NCBI GenBank assembly: GCA_035712365.1
Contig: DASTAW010000031.1
Span: 1-64,000 of the forward strand
Source: Terriglobia bacterium
GTDB taxonomy: Bacteria; Acidobacteriota; Terriglobia; UBA7540
Length of the DNA stretch: 64,000 bases
Direction: 5' to 3'
In this document: one piece after another, positions 27,249 to 36,891 of the stretch
Layout of the letters: each line of letters starts with the position of its first letter
Numbering within the stretch: position 1 is the stretch's first letter
The notes under the pieces: generated by a model
Database searches by the model: none
What the model saw: the letters and a program-made list of their open reading frames with translations, nothing else
Told to the model about the DNA's origin: nothing
Made by a program: the position numbers and the translations under genes

Positions 27249-27992
27249 TCACCGCCTCTGAAATTTGGCCAGCAGGCGCAGGATTTCGAGATACAGCCAG
27301 ATCAGCGTGACCATCAGGGCGAAAGCGCCGAACCATTCCATGAATTTCGGAGCGCCGCCTGCCGCGCCGCGCTCGATGGCGTCAAAATCGAGCACCAGGT
27401 TCAGCGCGGCAATGCCCACTACCACCAGCGAAAACAGGATGCCGATAGGTCCATTGCCGAAAATTCCAGGGATCTGCACGCCGAAAAAGCCCAGCACAAG
27501 GGAGGCGACATAGAGCAGCACAATTCCGCCCGTGGCCGCGATCACGCCCACCTTGAATCTCTCCGTGGCGCGGATCAGGCCGGACTTGTAAGCCAGCAGC
27601 ATGCAGGCCAGCACGCCAAAGGTGAGCCCAACGGCCTCCAGCACGATGCCGTGATAGAGCGACTCGAAAAGCGCGGAGACGCCGCCCAGCACCAAACCTT
27701 CCAGCAGCGCATATATCGGAGCCGTGATGGGCGCCCAGGCCTGCTTAAAGACGGTGACCAGCGCCACAATCAGGCCACCGATGGCTCCCAGCAGCACGTA
27801 TGGGCCAACGGTGGAGGCGTCGCCGGAGGCATAAAGCATCCACCACACCCAGGCGGAGGTGGCAAAGGCCAGCAACAGCAGGAATCCCGTCTTGTTTACG
27901 GTTCCCTGGATGGTCATGCCTTCGCCGAGTTCGGCCGGCCGCGCGTACCCGCTGAACGTGCGCGATTGCAGAACTGGATTTCTGGTTTCCAT
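27249..27992 (-). CDS. Bax inhibitor-1/YccA family membrane protein
   Basis: A 247-residue integral membrane protein with seven hydrophobic segments and a conserved N-terminus (METRNPVLQSRTFSGYAR). The family blocks FGVLACMLLAYKSGLIRATE and LDFDAIERGAAGGAPKFMEW place it in the YccA/BI-1 group (Bax1-I), which contains pH-sensitive calcium leak channels and FtsH-related proteins. The start ATG at 27992 is preceded by GAAGGGGGATTCG. No operon partner. Confidence 0.9.
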   Translation of the reverse strand: METRNPVLQSRTFSGYARPAELGEGMTIQGTVNKTGFLLLLAFATSAWVWWMLYASGDASTVGPYVLLGAIGGLIVALVTVFKQAWAPITAPIYALLEGLVLGGVSALFESLYHGIVLEAVGLTFGVLACMLLAYKSGLIRATERFKVGVIAATGGIVLLYVASLVLGFFGVQIPGIFGNGPIGILFSLVVVGIAALNLVLDFDAIERGAAGGAPKFMEWFGAFALMVTLIWLYLEILRLLAKFQRR

Positions 27993-28125
27993 GCTCGAAT
28001 CCCCCTTCTCAGATGGCCTTTTCAGGTTAGCATGCGGCCAGACAAAAAGTCAGCCGAAGCCGCACGGCGCTGGCGACTCAGCCTGACTTGTCGCAGGGCC
28101 TCTCGCCCGTTCTTCGATGAAAAGA

Positions 28126-28144
28126 CACGGGCAAGATGCCCGTG
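28126..28144. repeat. Perfect short hairpin (REP-like)
   Basis: CACGGGCA at 28126-28133, a three-base loop, then TGCCCGTG at 28137-28144: an 8-bp perfect stem. It stands between BI-1 and the aldo/keto reductase, with no T-run on either side. It looks like a dispersed palindromic repeat rather than a terminator. Confidence 0.4.
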
Positions 28145-28216
28145 CCACATCCCTCACGCTTTTTCGTTCTCGCCCAGCCGGCCCGTGATAAGATGCGAGA
28201 AAGCGGAGGTGAGCCA

Positions 28217-29101
28217 ATGGCTGACTTTTCCCGGCGTGATTTCCTGAAATCCGGACTGGCGGCAACGGCGCTCGCGGGCGCCGGGTGTCTGGGGCTGAAA
28301 GCGGCACGCCAGTCGGCCACAGACATGGTAACGCTCGGCGATTCCGGCGTGAAAGTGACGCGCCTTGCTTTTGGCACCGGTACCTTCAGCGGACAAGTGC
28401 AGCGCGACCTGGGGCAGGCGGATTTTACGCGGCTGGTCCGCTACGCCTACGACCGGGGCATTCGCTTTTTTGAGACCGCAGAATCTTACGACGACATGCA
28501 CACCATGCTCGGCATCGCGCTCAAGGGCATTCCGCGCGACAGCTATCAGTTGATGACCAAGGTCACCACGCGCCAGGGCGCCGACCCCATGAAGAAGATC
28601 GACGAACTGCGCAAGCAGGCCAATACCGAGTACTTCGATATTTGCCTGCTCCACTACCAGCACTATGCCAATTGGCCCACGGCCAGCGCCCGCTGGCAGG
28701 ACGGCATCTCAGAAGCGCAGCAGAAGAAGATCGTCTTGGGGCGCGGCGCTTCCGTTCACGGCTTGCCGGCCCTGCGCCAGGTGCCGGGCGAAAACTGGCT
28801 CCAGATCGCCATGATCCGCATGAACCATAAAGGTGTGCGCATGGACGCCGAAAACTATGCCACCAACGGATTGGGCAATGTGCCGGAGGTGGTCGACTAC
28901 GTAGGAAAGTCCCGCCAGAAAGGCATGGGCGTCATCAGCATGAAGCTTGCGGGCGAAGGCCAGTTCACCGGTCGTGAGGACCGACAGAAGGCCATGAAAT
29001 TCGTCTTTCGCCACGCCCACGTCGATTCCGTCACCGTCGGCTATAAGAGCAGGCAAGAAGTCGACGAAGCCATCCAAAACGTGAACATGGCACTCGCGTA
29101 A
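28217..29101 (+). CDS. Tat-exported aldo/keto reductase
   Basis: A 294-residue aldo/keto reductase with an N-terminal twin-arginine signal (FSRRDFLKSGLAATALAGAG). The TIM-barrel motifs are present: VTRLAFGTGTFSG, FFETAESYDDMHTMLGIAL (catalytic Tyr), YQLMTKVTTRQ (catalytic Lys) and YFDICLLHYQH (active-site His). The C-terminal NADP-binding region is shortened. The ATG at 28217 has a GGAGGTGAG ribosome-binding site; an open frame back to 28136 is not supported. A reductase that is exported must obtain its cofactor folded in the cytoplasm, which fits Tat export. Confidence 0.87.
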   Translation: MADFSRRDFLKSGLAATALAGAGCLGLKAARQSATDMVTLGDSGVKVTRLAFGTGTFSGQVQRDLGQADFTRLVRYAYDRGIRFFETAESYDDMHTMLGIALKGIPRDSYQLMTKVTTRQGADPMKKIDELRKQANTEYFDICLLHYQHYANWPTASARWQDGISEAQQKKIVLGRGASVHGLPALRQVPGENWLQIAMIRMNHKGVRMDAENYATNGLGNVPEVVDYVGKSRQKGMGVISMKLAGEGQFTGREDRQKAMKFVFRHAHVDSVTVGYKSRQEVDEAIQNVNMALA

Positions 29102-29563
29102 CGTCTATACCCAAGTCTCGGCTTGCGCATCCATCGCTGTCGTGGAGATGTCTGTCGCCTGAGCTTCAGCCCGCGAAGCGGGGCGAAAGACTCTAGCCCA
29201 TAGCGCGAGCTATGGGACACGACGCGCACCTCAACCACCCAGCCCCGGCAGGGGCGAAAGAAACCGGGCTTGCACTCCGCGGGACCGCGGCAATCTCGCG
29301 AAGCGCGGGACCTCCTGCTGGCAGCCATTCCTAACCTCCCCCAATCAGGCCACTGTAGTCAGTAGCAGCGAAGCGCTTCAGCCGCGAGGGCATTTCACCC
29401 CATCCTTCTCTCTGATCGGAGCGCATTAGCAATCCGGATCGGCGCCAGCCTCCAAAAAGTCAGCCGAAACTCAGCCTCAGGGCCGAATGCCTGCGCAACG
29501 TCAGCTATCGGCGACGGCTCGAGCACTGACGGCAATAAACCTGCCCGGCGCACATATGGCTCA
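29102..29563. repeat. Gene-less stretch with REP-like palindromes
   Basis: This 462-base stretch has no credible gene. It contains GGGGCGAAAGA twice (29180-29190 and 29251-29261, 71 bases apart), each preceded by a short GC palindrome. Between them is a hairpin built from GCCCATAGC and GCTATGGG. This layout looks like an intergenic repeat family. No T-run follows, so a terminator for the aldo/keto reductase is not evident. Confidence 0.45.
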
Positions 29564-29776
29564 CTAGCGAGCGCCCACCGCGCGCGGTCCGCCGCCCAGC
29601 AGCCGCGCAGGAAAGGTGATTATGGCGGCCAGCAGCGCAAAAACGCCTCCGACGGCGATACCAAGGATCCGGAAGGGCAACAGAAGCAGCCACACGATTG
29701 GATAGAGCACCAGCGCCAGCAGGGCCAGCGGCCAGCATAGGACCAGCAGAATGCACCAGAGCAGGAACTTTATCAT
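29564..29776 (-). CDS. Small membrane protein, 70 aa
   Basis: The ATG at 29776 has a good AGAGGAGA ribosome-binding site and encodes MIKFLLWCILLVLCWPLALL followed by a second hydrophobic stretch (ILGIAVGGVFALLAAIITF) and a basic tail. Two membrane helices are predicted. I do not recognise a family. The longer frame (from 29863) has no support. It sits downstream of glnA on the same strand, beyond the glnA terminator, so it needs its own promoter. Confidence 0.6.
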   Translation of the reverse strand: MIKFLLWCILLVLCWPLALLALVLYPIVWLLLLPFRILGIAVGGVFALLAAIITFPARLLGGGPRAVGAR

Positions 29777-30020
29777 TGGGGAGATCTCCTCTGTCTCTAC
29801 AACCATTAATACGCACAGACGCTGGGAAAGTTCCCCCAGGTTGTGCCCCGGGGGTGCTCCCATTCCGGCGGGCCATCGCTTCTGCTGGCCGGTTGCGCCA
29901 ACAACCTCCGGGTCAGATCGAACTTCCGCACGACATATGCCAGAAATTTAGGCCAGCGGCGGAGTCGTCCCGGCAGGCCGTTTATGGAGCCGAAAGTTCT
30001 TGTGTGAAACATAAAGCCAC

Positions 30021-30055
30021 AAAAAAAAGCGCGGGCTTCGTTGCAAAGCCCGCGC
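30021..30055 (-). terminator. Rho-independent terminator of glnA
   Basis: Read on the minus strand, a 10-bp perfect stem (GCGCGGGCTT with AAGCCCGCGC, at 30046-30055 and 30029-30038) with a 7-base loop is followed at once by eight Ts (30028-30021). It begins 23 bases after the glnA stop codon. Confidence 0.92.
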
Positions 30056-30078
30056 AAGTCAGTTGGAATCGAGTTCGA

Positions 30079-31488
30079 CTAGATGTCGTAATACAGCGCG
30101 AACTCGTAAGGATGGGGGCGCATGTTTACGGCCTGGACTTCATTCTTCAACTTGTAATCGATCCAGGTTTCGATAAGTTGTTCGCTGAAGACGTCCCCCT
30201 TCAGCAGGAAGTCGTGGTCCCTCTCGAGGGAGATCAGGGCTTCTTCGAGTGAGCCGGGGAGTGACGGAACTTTCTTGAGTTCCTCGGGGCCGAGGTCATA
30301 GATGTCCTTATCGAGCGGCTCTCCGGGATCGATCTTGTTCTCGATGCCGTCGATGCCTGCCATCATCATCGAAGCAAAGGCGAGATACGGATTGCACGAC
30401 GGGTCAGGCGGCCGGAACTCCACGCGCTTCGCTTTCGGGCTGGGCGAGTACATCGGGATGCGGCAGGCCGCACTGCGGTTCCGGCGGGAATAGGCCAGGT
30501 TGACCGGAGCTTCAAAACCCGGTACCAGGCGCTTGTAGGAATTGGTTGTTGGGGCCATCAGCGCAGCAAGGGCCGGTGCGTGGTGCAACAAGCCCCCGAT
30601 GTACCAAAGGGCCATCTGGCTGAGCCCGGCATACAGGTCGCCGGCAAACAGCGGCTTGCCGTCTTTCCACAGGCTCTGGTGCGTGTGCATTCCGGAGCCG
30701 TTGTCCGCGAACAGGGGTTTGGGCATAAAGGTAACGGTCTTTCCATACTGGCGTGCGACGTTGCGAATGATGTACTTGTAAATCATCATCCCGTCGGCAG
30801 ATTTCAGCAAGGAATTGAATTTCTGGTCAATTTCGCTTTGGCCGCCTGTGGCAACTTCGTGGTGATGACACTCGATCGACAGCCCAACCTTCTCCATGGC
30901 GAGCATCATCTCGGTGCGAAGGTCCTGATAGTGGTCCGTGGGTGGCACAGGGAAATACCCTTCCTTATAACGCGGCCGGTAACCGAGGTTGTCCTTCTCC
31001 CGCGCGGAGTTCCAGCGGCCTTCTTCGGCGTCGATGTAGTAGAAGCCGTGTTGCTGGGCCTGATCAAAGCGCACGTTGTCAAAAATGAAAAATTCGGCTT
31101 CCGCGCCGAAATAGGCTGTATCGGCGATGCCGGTGAAGGCGAGATACGCTTCGGCTTTTTTCGCAATGTGGCGCGGGTCCTTGAGGTAATGTTGCTTGGT
31201 GACAGGATCAGTTGTATCGCCAATCAAAACCAGGGTAGGAACGTCGGTGAAAGGATCGAGCATAGCGGTTGCCGGATCCGGGATCAGCAGCATGTCACTC
31301 TCGTGAATGGCGGCCCAGCCTCGAATGCTGGAGCCGTCCATGCCGAACCCCTCTTCAAAGGAGGATTCCTCCAATTGGTGTATCGGAAAGGAAACGTGAT
31401 GCCACAGTCCGGGCAGGTCGGTAAACCGCACATCGACCACCTTCACGTTATTCGCTTTGGCAAATTCAAGAACTTCCTTCGGTTTCAT
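30079..31488 (-). CDS. glnA: Glutamine synthetase type I
   Basis: A 469-residue GS-I enzyme that makes glutamine from glutamate, ammonia and ATP. Diagnostic blocks: [76 protein letters not shown] and [20 protein letters not shown]. The adenylylation tyrosine is present at residue 397 ([12 protein letters not shown]), matching the classical position and the presence of glnE in this window. The ATG at 31488 has a GGAGGTTCG ribosome-binding site; the in-frame TTG at 31593 lies within the promoter. A sigma-70 promoter and a strong terminator bracket it as a single-gene unit. Confidence 0.97.
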   Translation of the reverse strand: MKPKEVLEFAKANNVKVVDVRFTDLPGLWHHVSFPIHQLEESSFEEGFGMDGSSIRGWAAIHESDMLLIPDPATAMLDPFTDVPTLVLIGDTTDPVTKQHYLKDPRHIAKKAEAYLAFTGIADTAYFGAEAEFFIFDNVRFDQAQQHGFYYIDAEEGRWNSAREKDNLGYRPRYKEGYFPVPPTDHYQDLRTEMMLAMEKVGLSIECHHHEVATGGQSEIDQKFNSLLKSADGMMIYKYIIRNVARQYGKTVTFMPKPLFADNGSGMHTHQSLWKDGKPLFAGDLYAGLSQMALWYIGGLLHHAPALAALMAPTTNSYKRLVPGFEAPVNLAYSRRNRSAACRIPMYSPSPKAKRVEFRPPDPSCNPYLAFASMMMAGIDGIENKIDPGEPLDKDIYDLGPEELKKVPSLPGSLEEALISLERDHDFLLKGDVFSEQLIETWIDYKLKNEVQAVNMRPHPYEFALYYDI

Positions 31489-31563
31489 CGAACCTCCATG
31501 TACAGAAATTCTGCTTTTCTCGAAACCCCAGCAGACAAGAGTAATTTCGAATGAGAGCGTGTC

Positions 31564-31593
31564 ACAATACCGTGCCTCATGGGCGATAGTCAA
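31564..31593 (-). promoter_or_regulatory. Sigma-70-type promoter of glnA
   Basis: On the minus strand, TTGACT (31593-31588), an 18-base spacer and TATTGT (31569-31564), about 75 bases before the glnA ATG. I saw no sigma-54 GG-N10-GC pair nearby. The match is fair, not perfect. Confidence 0.5.
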
Positions 31594-31719
31594 GTGCTTG
31601 AGTTAGAATGATTCTTTACCATCATGATAAACAAAACTTCTAGCGTGGAAGGGTCATGTGCCCGAGGGTAGCCTGGCTGCCAAGCTTCTCAAAACTTGGC
31701 GCTTAGAGGAGGAAGTCTG

Positions 31720-33123
31720 ATGCACCGCGTGGTCATTTTCTGGGTCATTTGCGTCACAACCGTAGCCACTCCAGCCACGGCGCAGACCAGCAATGTAGTT
31801 GTACGCCCCAGGGCGATCCACTCGGTCCTTGTGAACCCGGGAAAAGGCGTCCAGACCTTTCAGCGCTTCAACGGTCAGCCGCTCAATCAGGGTTTGAAAT
31901 GGTCGGAAGCGGGACCAACATCGCGATTGGAAGCCGCCGCGGCGCCTCCCGATTTTCCCGCAAGCTCAATCGCGTACTGCCGCTGGTTCTGGTCTGCCAT
32001 CGAGCCCGAGCATGGGCAGTTTCAATGGAACATCATCGATCTTGCGCTCGAGCAAGCGAGGCAGCATCATCAGCGCCTGGCAATTCGCATCATGCCTTAT
32101 GATGAGGCGCACCCTATTCCCGAGTGGTATCAAATCTCGGGCGCGCGCCGGGCCAACAAGCCTGGCGATAAGGATGGCAGCACCTGGCAGCCGGACTTCA
32201 GTGATCCTCTCTATCTCAAATACTGGGGTGAGCTGGTCGCGGCCGCTGGAAAACGCTACGACGGCAATCCTGATCTCGACACAGTGGACATTTCATCCAT
32301 CGGATACTGGGGCGAAGGCTGGAGCCCTTACATGCCAGAGTTCCGTTACCAGAAGGCGCTGATCGATATCTGGGTGAACGCTTTCAAACGGACGCCCCTG
32401 CTGATGAACTTCGACCAGCAGCGGGCCTTGACCTACGGCACAGAACGTGGAACAGGGTGGCGGCTGGATTGCTGGGGCGATATGCGGACCCATTCCGATG
32501 ATCCATACTTCCCGGCAGAAATGCTTGACGTCTACCCGATGCAGATTGTTCGCGCCGGAATCCAGAAGGTGTGGGAGGGAAGCCCGGTTTCACTCGAGAG
32601 CTGTTGGGTGCCCGGTTACTGGAAAAAGGAAGGCTGGAGCATTGACTACATTCTTGCGCAGGCGCTCCGCTGGCACGTGTCTTCGGTCAACATCAAGTCC
32701 TCGGCGATACCCCCGGAATGGAAACAGAAGTTCGATGAGTTCCAAAAGATGATGGGTTATCGCTTTGTACTACGCCGGCTGGAATATCCGCAGACCGCGG
32801 CGCCTGGTTCCATGGCCATGGTTCACATGTGGTGGCTCAACGCCGGCGTTGCTCCCATTTACCGCAAATACGAGCTGGCCATACAACTTGTCAACGATTC
32901 TGGCAGCGCGACGATTCCGCTGCCGGTGGACATCCGCAAGTGGCTGCCGGGAGATTCAGTTTACGATGGATCCATTTATGTTCCGACGAGTCTGAAACCT
33001 GGAAGCTATCGCTTGCGCGTGGGCATGTTGGACCCTGCGACCGGTCAACCGGCCATCCAGTTGGCCATCGAGGGCCGCCAGCCCGACGGCTGGTATGACG
33101 TGGGAAGCATCAAGTTGCAGTGA
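31720..33123 (+). CDS. Secreted DUF4832-type protein (glycosidase-like)
   Basis: A 467-residue exported protein with a signal peptide (VVIFWVICVTTVATPATAQ). The N-terminal part looks like a TIM-barrel glycosidase fold: NPGKGVQTFQRF, YCRWFWSAIEPEHGQFQW, LAIRIMPYDEAHPIPEWY and TVDISSIGYWGEGW. The C-terminal ~100 residues form a beta-sandwich typical of DUF4832 (HMWWLNAGVAPIYRKYELAI, LKPGSYRLRVGMLDP). Substrate and catalysis are not established. The ATG at 31720 follows a TAGAGGAGGAAG ribosome-binding site; the frame opens eight codons earlier. Confidence 0.75.
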   Translation: MHRVVIFWVICVTTVATPATAQTSNVVVRPRAIHSVLVNPGKGVQTFQRFNGQPLNQGLKWSEAGPTSRLEAAAAPPDFPASSIAYCRWFWSAIEPEHGQFQWNIIDLALEQARQHHQRLAIRIMPYDEAHPIPEWYQISGARRANKPGDKDGSTWQPDFSDPLYLKYWGELVAAAGKRYDGNPDLDTVDISSIGYWGEGWSPYMPEFRYQKALIDIWVNAFKRTPLLMNFDQQRALTYGTERGTGWRLDCWGDMRTHSDDPYFPAEMLDVYPMQIVRAGIQKVWEGSPVSLESCWVPGYWKKEGWSIDYILAQALRWHVSSVNIKSSAIPPEWKQKFDEFQKMMGYRFVLRRLEYPQTAAPGSMAMVHMWWLNAGVAPIYRKYELAIQLVNDSGSATIPLPVDIRKWLPGDSVYDGSIYVPTSLKPGSYRLRVGMLDPATGQPAIQLAIEGRQPDGWYDVGSIKLQ

Positions 33124-33407
33124 CTTGTGCAGGCCGTTCCAGCGAGCCGGGCCTTCTCGAATATGTCATTGTGCATTAACATGGAAAGGATGAGTTGCAA
33201 CAACGTTTCACCCCTCCCCGGAGGGTCCTTTGGCAGTCCATACCTGCCTGAGAGTTGAATGCCTTTGGCTCGAGATTGCTGCCCCAGTTGGCTTGTCAGG
33301 TTTCTTCGCCAATAAATGATGCGGCAATATCCCCTGGCTGACTATGGGGCCGGCCTGCCGCGTGCGGCTGTCCGCAAGGTTCTGAGTTGGATATCTGAGC
33401 TTTTGAA

Positions 33408-35231
33408 ATGATCAACGAATCGATCCGCAACATCGCTATCATCGCGCATGTCGATCACGGCAAGACCACGCTGGTGGACGGCATGCTCCGGCAAAGCGGC
33501 ATCTTTAAGGCCAACCAGGAAATCGTGGAGCGCGTCATGGATTCCAATGAACTGGAGCGCGAACGCGGCATCACCATTCTGGCCAAAAACACTGCCGTCG
33601 TTTACCGCGACGTCAAGATCAATATCGTGGACACGCCGGGCCACAGCGACTTCGGCGGCGAAGTCGAACGCGCCCTGAAGCTGGTGGACGGCGTGCTGCT
33701 GCTCGTCGACGCCAGTGAAGGTCCCTTGCCTCAGACGCGCTACGTGCTCCGCAAGGCGCTCGAGGCCAAACTGCCTCCCATCGTGGTGATCAATAAAATT
33801 GACCGCTCCGATGCGCGCCCGCAGGAAGTGATCAACGAGATTTACGATCTCTTCATCGACCTCGATGCAACCGAGCAGCAGCTTGACTTCCCTATTCTCT
33901 ACGCGATTGCGCGGGACGGCATTGCCAAGACCTCTCTCGACGACCCCTCGGAAAATCTCCAGCCGCTTTTTGAAGCGATCCTGAAGCACATTCCTCCTCC
34001 CGGCGGCGACCCGGCCGATGTGCTGCAGTTGCTGGTGGTCAATCTCGACTACAGCGACTATCACGGCCGCCTGGCCATCGGTCGCATTTTCTCCGGCGCT
34101 CTGAACCGCGGCGATGAGGTTGCCATCGTCAAGCTGGACGGAACCACCCAGAAGACACGCATCACCAAGCTGTACAGTTTTGAAGGGCTCACTCGAATTG
34201 ACGTTGACCACGTGGGGACGGGCGAGATCGTCGCCATCGCAGGCGTTGAGGGCATTACCATCGGAGAAACCGTCACCAGCGCGGAGACGCCGCGGGCGCT
34301 GGTCCATGTGCCGGTGGACGAACCGACCATTTCGATGGTCTTCACCATCAACACGTCTCCGTTTTCAGGCCGCGACGGCACTTATGTTACATCGCGCCAC
34401 CTGCGCGAAAGGCTTGACAAGGAGTTGCTGACCAACGTCGCCCTGCGAGTCGAAGACGGCGCACACACGGACTCCTTCAAGGTGCTGGGGCGCGGCGAAC
34501 TGCAGCTTGCCATTCTGATTGAAACGATGCGGCGCGAGGGGTATGAACTGGCGGTGGGCAAGCCGGAAATCGTCACGCGCCAGTTGAATGGCAAAGTGCA
34601 GGAACCGATGGAACTGCTGATCATTGACTGCCCCGCAGAATTCGTCGGAGTGCTCATGCAGAAAATCGGCACGCGCAAGGGCGTCAATATAAAGATGGCC
34701 GGCCACGGCACAACCGGCGGGCGCGTTCGCCTGGAGTTCGTGATTCCGTCCCGAGGGCTGATCGGGTTACGCGGCGAACTGCTGAGGGACACGCGCGGAA
34801 CGGCGGTGATGAACACCCTGTTCGAGGGTTACAGCGACTGGCAGGGAGACATTCCAAGCCGAGTCACGGGCTCGCTGATTGCTGACCGCCCCGGGCGCAC
34901 GACGGCCTACGCGCTCTATAACCTCCAGGAACGCGGAGAACTTTTTGTGGGGCCGGGCATCGACGTTTACGAGGGCATGGTGATCGGTGAAAACGCGCGC
35001 TGGGACGATATGGACGTGAACGCGGTCAAAGAGAAGAAATTGACCAACATGCGCTCTTCAACCGCCGACGAAGCCATCCGGCTGGTTCCCGCCAAGCCGA
35101 TTTCGCTCGAACAGGCTCTGGAATTTATCGCCGAGGACGAATACGTGGAGGTAACGCCAAAGGCTATCCGGGTCCGCAAGAAAATCCTGGAGTCCAACCG
35201 GCGGCCGCGGCGATCACGTCCCGGCGAATGA
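33408..35231 (+). CDS. typA: Translational GTPase TypA/BipA
   Basis: A 607-residue ribosome-binding GTPase of the elongation factor G superfamily. G motifs: [15 protein letters not shown] (G1), RGITI (G2), [17 protein letters not shown] (G3), [11 protein letters not shown] (G4). The C-terminal half carries the TypA-specific domain ([56 protein letters not shown]). TypA supports 50S assembly and growth under stress. The length is normal for the family. The ATG at 33408 lacks a strong ribosome-binding site. Confidence 0.97.
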   Translation: MINESIRNIAIIAHVDHGKTTLVDGMLRQSGIFKANQEIVERVMDSNELERERGITILAKNTAVVYRDVKINIVDTPGHSDFGGEVERALKLVDGVLLLVDASEGPLPQTRYVLRKALEAKLPPIVVINKIDRSDARPQEVINEIYDLFIDLDATEQQLDFPILYAIARDGIAKTSLDDPSENLQPLFEAILKHIPPPGGDPADVLQLLVVNLDYSDYHGRLAIGRIFSGALNRGDEVAIVKLDGTTQKTRITKLYSFEGLTRIDVDHVGTGEIVAIAGVEGITIGETVTSAETPRALVHVPVDEPTISMVFTINTSPFSGRDGTYVTSRHLRERLDKELLTNVALRVEDGAHTDSFKVLGRGELQLAILIETMRREGYELAVGKPEIVTRQLNGKVQEPMELLIIDCPAEFVGVLMQKIGTRKGVNIKMAGHGTTGGRVRLEFVIPSRGLIGLRGELLRDTRGTAVMNTLFEGYSDWQGDIPSRVTGSLIADRPGRTTAYALYNLQERGELFVGPGIDVYEGMVIGENARWDDMDVNAVKEKKLTNMRSSTADEAIRLVPAKPISLEQALEFIAEDEYVEVTPKAIRVRKKILESNRRPRRSRPGE

Positions 35232-35348
35232 ATGTGGCCCGTGCTGGAGAGGCATCCATCGCCGCTATACTGGCTGCCCGCCTCGGGGGAGTGGTAAGAT
35301 TTTACCGGAACGCGCGGTGTGCCTCGCGCTGCGTTCACCCGTAAATCC

Positions 35349-35425
35349 GGGCCCATAGCTCAGACGGTTAGAGCGGCGGACTCATAATCCGTTGGTCGCA
35401 GGTTCGAGTCCTGCTGGGCCCACCA
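35349..35425 (+). tRNA. tRNA with CAU anticodon, most like tRNA-Ile2
   Basis: A 77-base cloverleaf. Acceptor GGGCCCA pairs with TGGGCCC, the discriminator is A and CCA is encoded (35423-35425). D arm GCTC/GAGC; anticodon stem GCGGA/TCCGT with loop CTCATAA (anticodon CAT); T arm GCAGG/CCTGC with TTCGAGT loop. The anticodon arm and the TTGGTCGCAGG variable/T region resemble the tRNA-Ile2 class whose C34 is changed to lysidine by TilS, more than elongator tRNA-Met. The identity (Ile2 versus Met) is inferred. Confidence 0.85.
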
Positions 35426-35507
35426 ATGACTCCTTCGTGAAGCAAGCTCCTCGCGGATTCACGCCGATGGTATCGTCTTCCATCCGGAAGTGGGACTGTC
35501 TCCGTTA

Positions 35508-36790
35508 ATGAGCAAGGACAGATACAGATGGTATGTCGTGGGGATGCTGTGGTGCATCTCGTTCTTCAACTACGCCGACCGCGAGGCAATTTTCTCCCTC
35601 TTTCCTCTTCTTCAGAAGGAAATGCACCTGACGCCGGTCCAGCTTGGCTTGCTGGGATCCGGTTTTGCCTGGGTATATGGTCTTACCGCGCCCTTCGCCG
35701 GAAGCATCGTGGACCGCGTTCGCCGCAAGACGGCCATCCTGGGCGGGCTTTATGCCTGGAGCACGGTTGCGATCCTGACGCCGGTTTCGCGCACCTTCCA
35801 GCAATTGTTCTGCTTTATGGCGGCTGAGGGCCTGGGCGAAACTTTCTATTATCCCGCCTCGATGTCGATGATCAGCGACTACCACGGCAAGCAAACGCGG
35901 TCGCGCGCCATGGGCAGTCATCAGACCAGTGTGTATCTGGGGACCATCGGAGGGGGATTCTTTGCCGGTCTCATCGGCGAACATTATGGCTGGCGATGGT
36001 CCTTCATCATCTTCGGAAGCCTGGGGATCATCCTTGGATTTGTATTGCTCCGGCTGTTGCGCGAGCCGGAACGCGGCGCGGCCGATCTGGCTGAGTAGAC
36101 TCCTGGAACTGACCAACATGTCGGCAAGCGAATTCCGATCAGGGAATTTTTCGGAATCATTCTGAGAACGCCCAGCGCCGCGCTGCTGATGGGGGGCTTT
36201 GCCTGCGCAAATTTTGTGCGCGGGTGCTGCTGCCCTGGATGCCGAAGTTTCTCTATGATAAGTTTCACATGGGCCTGGCGATGGCGGGCCTTTCGGCTAC
36301 GCTGTTCGTCCAATTGGCGAGCATGGTGGGTTCACCGCTTGGCGGCTGGTTTGCAGACCTGCTAAGAAAGAGATCACCCGGTGGAAGGATGCTGGTCCAG
36401 GCCATCGCCTTGTTCTGTGGCGCGCCCTTCGTGTTTCTGTGCGGGGCAACAGAATCCATTGCAATGGTGGTCGCGGCGCTCACTGCCTGGGGGCTTTTCA
36501 AGGGATTGTACGATGCCAACATTTTCGCTTCCATCTTCGATGTGATTCCGGCCCAGGCGCGCGGCACAGCGGCAGGGTTCATGAACATGGTGGGTTGGCT
36601 CGGGGGAGGAGGAGTCGCGCCCGTCGCGATTGGCGTCATCACTATGCATTACAATCTGGGCATCGCAATTTCGCTTGCCGGATTTGTTTATGGTGCTGCC
36701 GGCATTCTCCTGCTGACCGCAGGAGGGCGCTTCGCGCCGAGCGATGTAGCTCGATATGAACTCTTGCTTCAGGCCGAACATAAGATGTGA
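35508..36790 (+). pseudogene. MFS transporter broken by a stop codon and a frameshift
   Basis: The first part (35508-36098) encodes helices 1-6 of an MFS protein (CISFFNYADREAIFSLFPLL, SIVDRVRRKTAILGGLYAW). A TAG at 36096-36098 interrupts it in frame, and the same frame continues with MFS sequence (PIREFFGIILRTPSAALLMG). Near 36218 the frame is then lost. Restoring one base after 36218 gives N-F-V-A-R-V-L-L-P-W and joins to the C-terminal half (VLLPWMPKFLYDKFHMGLAM) ending at 36790. With two lesions the full ~427-residue transporter is not made. Sequencing error could explain one, less likely both. It probably served the DapA-family gene downstream. Confidence 0.8.
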
Positions 36791-36891
36791 CCGTCTTTTG
36801 CGCAGGAACATGCAAGCAAAGGTCAATTGCCAGACCTTCTCGACGGCGCTGAAGCCGGAGCGCGGACGTAACCACGACAGGAGTTTGGTTC

